Assembly (NCBI RefSeq): GCF_904846615.1
Contig: NZ_CAJHBK010000001.1
Location: 1,984,001 to 2,048,000 of the forward strand
DNA from: Psychrobacter sp. JCM 18902
Lineage (GTDB): Bacteria > Pseudomonadota > Gammaproteobacteria > Pseudomonadales > Moraxellaceae
Direction of reading: 5' to 3'
Length of the DNA stretch: 64,000 nucleotides
Shown here piece by piece: positions 62,215 through 64,000 of this stretch. The stretch's first letter is position 1. Every line of letters starts with the position of its first letter. The notes beneath the pieces were generated by a model. That model had not been told where the DNA came from. It did no database searches and saw only the letters and a list, made by a program, of their open reading frames with translations. The translations under genes were made by a program, and so were the position numbers.

Positions 62215-64000
62215 ATGTCTAAATCCACGTTCGAATCAAAAGATACTGATACATCGTCGACACCCTCTAAAAACACTCAGTCACTAAGCATTCACTCATC
62301 AAATATCACCCCTGCCAAAATTAATTGGCAGATGGATGATACGGGTAATAAAGTGCCTGTATCGGGTGAGTTTGGTGATGTTTACTTCTCAAATGCTGAT
62401 GGTTTAGCGGAATCGCGTCATGTGTTTTTGACACACAATCAATTGCCTGAACGACTGACCAATCTTGCACCAAAGCAATGCTTTACGGTTGCTGAATTGG
62501 GCTTTGGTACTGGACTGAATTTTCTCGCTACATGGCAGCTATGGCGACAGCTGCGGGATATACACCCTCAATTAGCAACTGCAAAACTGCATTTTATTAC
62601 CACTGAAAAGTTCCCGATACCTCGTACCGACCTTACCCAAATACTTGCCTTATGGGGACAGCGCGCGCCTGAATTGACAACACTGATTGAGCTATTATTA
62701 GCGGCCTATCCGCCTCTTATTGCGGGCTGTCATCGTTTGAGTTTCTTTGATGATAATTTGACCGTTGATATATGGTTGGGTGACGCAGCTGAGAGCTTAA
62801 CCAAACTGGCAAATAACTCTTCTAGCTCGCATGCACCTTATGTTGACGCTTGGTTTTTAGATGGTTTTGCGCCCTCTTGCAATAGTACCTTGTGGGCGGA
62901 TGGTATTTTTGCACAAATACAGCGTTTATCACGACCCAATACAACTGCTGCCACCTATAGCTGTGCCGGTATCGTCAAACGTGCGCTGCAAGATTGTGGC
63001 TTTCAGATTAAAAAAGTGAAAGGCTTTGGTCGTAAGAACGAGATGCTAACGGCGATCATGCTGGATACCATAAATTTAACTGACAATAATAATGAAAACA
63101 ATAGTAAAGACACAAATAGCAAAGACATAATCTCTTACAATAATACTAGCACCGCCGCGCCCGACAACGATAGCCAATCAGCCAAACCCACTGACAACCT
63201 GCCCGCCCATAGCATTGTCATTGGCGCTGGCGTTTCGGGGCTATTAACGGCTTGGTCACTGGCCAATCGTGGTATTCAAGTGACTTTGCTAGATAAATCA
63301 GCACCTTTGGCGGGCGCATCAGGCAACCCTCGCGCCCTACTTGCCCCCAAGATGACGCCCATTCATCATGTCGACGAACATTTGCATACCATAGGCTATC
63401 TCTATAGCAGCAGGCTATATCGATGCCTAAATGTAGACGCTGAAAAATTAGAATTTGTGCCAATACTTGAACCAACGGGCGCTCTTGATCTACTTATGAA
63501 AGCCAATATTGGCACAGAGCAAATCGCTGATTATCCCGATGAGATGGCCACCACACTATCCCATGAGCAGGCGCAAACTGTCAGCGGGTTAAAAACACAA
63601 GATTTATCAGAGAACTTGTATTTACCACAGTCTGGCTTGGTCAATCCACAAGCATTAAAAGATACTATCCTAATGCATCCGCTCATCCACTTTCAGCAAG
63701 TAGAGGTAAAGAGTATTAGCGAAACAGAAGAAAGTGTTTGTATCGAGGGCAATAATCAGGATAAGCAGACGATATCCATTAGCGCTGATAATGTGGTCAT
63801 TTGCGCAGCTTTTGAGAGTAATCAACTGGACAAGCGTATTTTTGATTGTCGTAAAATTCGCGGTCAGCTTTCTTGGTTTACGCCCACAACCGAGCAGCTC
63901 ACCATATTGCCCAAAATACCGCTTAAATACAGCGGTTACTGTGCGTTATTTACCGCGCAAACAGGCGATGCACAATTGAACGATGTTGTAGAACAGCACT
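62215..64000 (+). CDS. mnmC: Bifunctional tRNA mnm5s2U biosynthesis protein MnmC (cut at window edge)
   Basis: The frame opens with ATG at 62215 and runs past the right edge. First domain: SAM-dependent methyltransferase, with [29 protein letters not shown], and the [10 protein letters not shown] motif. Second domain: FAD oxidase, with [43 protein letters not shown]. MnmC removes the carboxymethyl group and methylates the wobble uridine of tRNA. The 35-residue N-terminal extension and an Asn/Asp/Ser-rich linker of about 40 residues between the two domains are unusual. At least 595 of a likely 700 residues are visible. Confidence 0.95.
   Translation, partial: MSKSTFESKDTDTSSTPSKNTQSLSIHSSNITPAKINWQMDDTGNKVPVSGEFGDVYFSNADGLAESRHVFLTHNQLPERLTNLAPKQCFTVAELGFGTGLNFLATWQLWRQLRDIHPQLATAKLHFITTEKFPIPRTDLTQILALWGQRAPELTTLIELLLAAYPPLIAGCHRLSFFDDNLTVDIWLGDAAESLTKLANNSSSSHAPYVDAWFLDGFAPSCNSTLWADGIFAQIQRLSRPNTTAATYSCAGIVKRALQDCGFQIKKVKGFGRKNEMLTAIMLDTINLTDNNNENNSKDTNSKDIISYNNTSTAAPDNDSQSAKPTDNLPAHSIVIGAGVSGLLTAWSLANRGIQVTLLDKSAPLAGASGNPRALLAPKMTPIHHVDEHLHTIGYLYSSRLYRCLNVDAEKLEFVPILEPTGALDLLMKANIGTEQIADYPDEMATTLSHEQAQTVSGLKTQDLSENLYLPQSGLVNPQALKDTILMHPLIHFQQVEVKSISETEESVCIEGNNQDKQTISISADNVVICAAFESNQLDKRIFDCRKIRGQLSWFTPTTEQLTILPKIPLKYSGYCALFTAQTGDAQLNDVVEQH

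Overview
The window looks like chromosomal DNA from a gamma-proteobacterium of the Moraxellaceae, most likely Psychrobacter. This is inferred from gene content and style: a gspN-gspC-gspD type II secretion cluster, an EpmB/EF-P pair, a FimX-like protein, a short H-NS with a TWTGRGRKPTW tail, many small lipoproteins, moderate G+C, and short dispersed repeats with terminal inverted repeats. No search was run. I see no rRNA, tRNA, CRISPR array, insertion sequence or replication origin. About 57 protein genes are supported; two are cut by the window edges (an unknown gene at the left, mnmC at the right) and one is a broken remnant.

Layout. 1-1.9 kb: end of an unknown gene, a dispersed repeat, an HdeD-like membrane protein and an acetyltransferase. 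1.9-8.3 kb: a minus-strand molybdenum-hydroxylase operon, paoA-paoB-paoC-xdhC-mocA, encoding the three subunits of a xanthine-oxidase-family aldehyde oxidoreductase, the XdhC chaperone and the enzyme that makes the cytosine form of the molybdenum cofactor. 8.6-14.5 kb: redox and detoxification genes (nitroreductase, DsbA/FrnE-type oxidoreductase, HAD dehalogenase, glutathione-dependent formaldehyde dehydrogenase with a divergent LysR regulator) and small proteins. 14.6-19.1 kb: the MoxR ATPase / DUF58 / TgpA transglutaminase cluster. 20-24.3 kb: a FimX-like degenerate GGDEF-EAL protein and a large unknown protein. 24.6-30.5 kb: epmB divergent from efp, a hybrid histidine kinase, tcdA and a TatD nuclease. 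31-35.2 kb: gspN-gspC-gspD. 35.6-38.1 kb: an H-NS protein, two tandem BLUF blue-light sensors and an unknown protein. 38.7-45.3 kb: ssb, a DUF3833 lipoprotein, an MFS transporter and uvrA. 45.6-48.1 kb: an accessory pocket holding an AT-rich standalone NACHT NTPase, probably antiphage, beside a 5'-truncated DUF503 gene. 48.2-64 kb: an M48 metalloprotease lipoprotein, the yjjP/yjjB exporter, glutathione reductase, small lipoproteins, a Rieske/ferredoxin-reductase fusion, truD, a membrane diguanylate cyclase, a PHP phosphoesterase, yciB, a YciI protein, a membrane-anchored coiled-coil protein and mnmC.

How genes work together: MocA makes the cofactor, XdhC protects and inserts it, and PaoABC uses it; a hairpin with a U tract between paoC and xdhC may keep the maturation genes below the structural genes. 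EpmB modifies the lysine of EF-P encoded next door. GspC and GspD form the inner-to-outer membrane link of type II secretion. The FimX-like protein (type IV pili), the active GGEEF cyclase and the BLUF pair suggest nucleotide-second-messenger and light control of surface behaviour.

The most notable non-routine signals are the NACHT gene with its broken neighbour; a perfect 24-bp inverted repeat inside the mocA coding region; a perfect 48-bp tandem duplication inside the gene next to fimX; two full-length copies of a ~106-bp repeat with terminal inverted repeats (14.0 and 59.4 kb) plus a second related-looking element at 0.6 kb; and a recently duplicated BLUF pair retaining all flavin-pocket residues.
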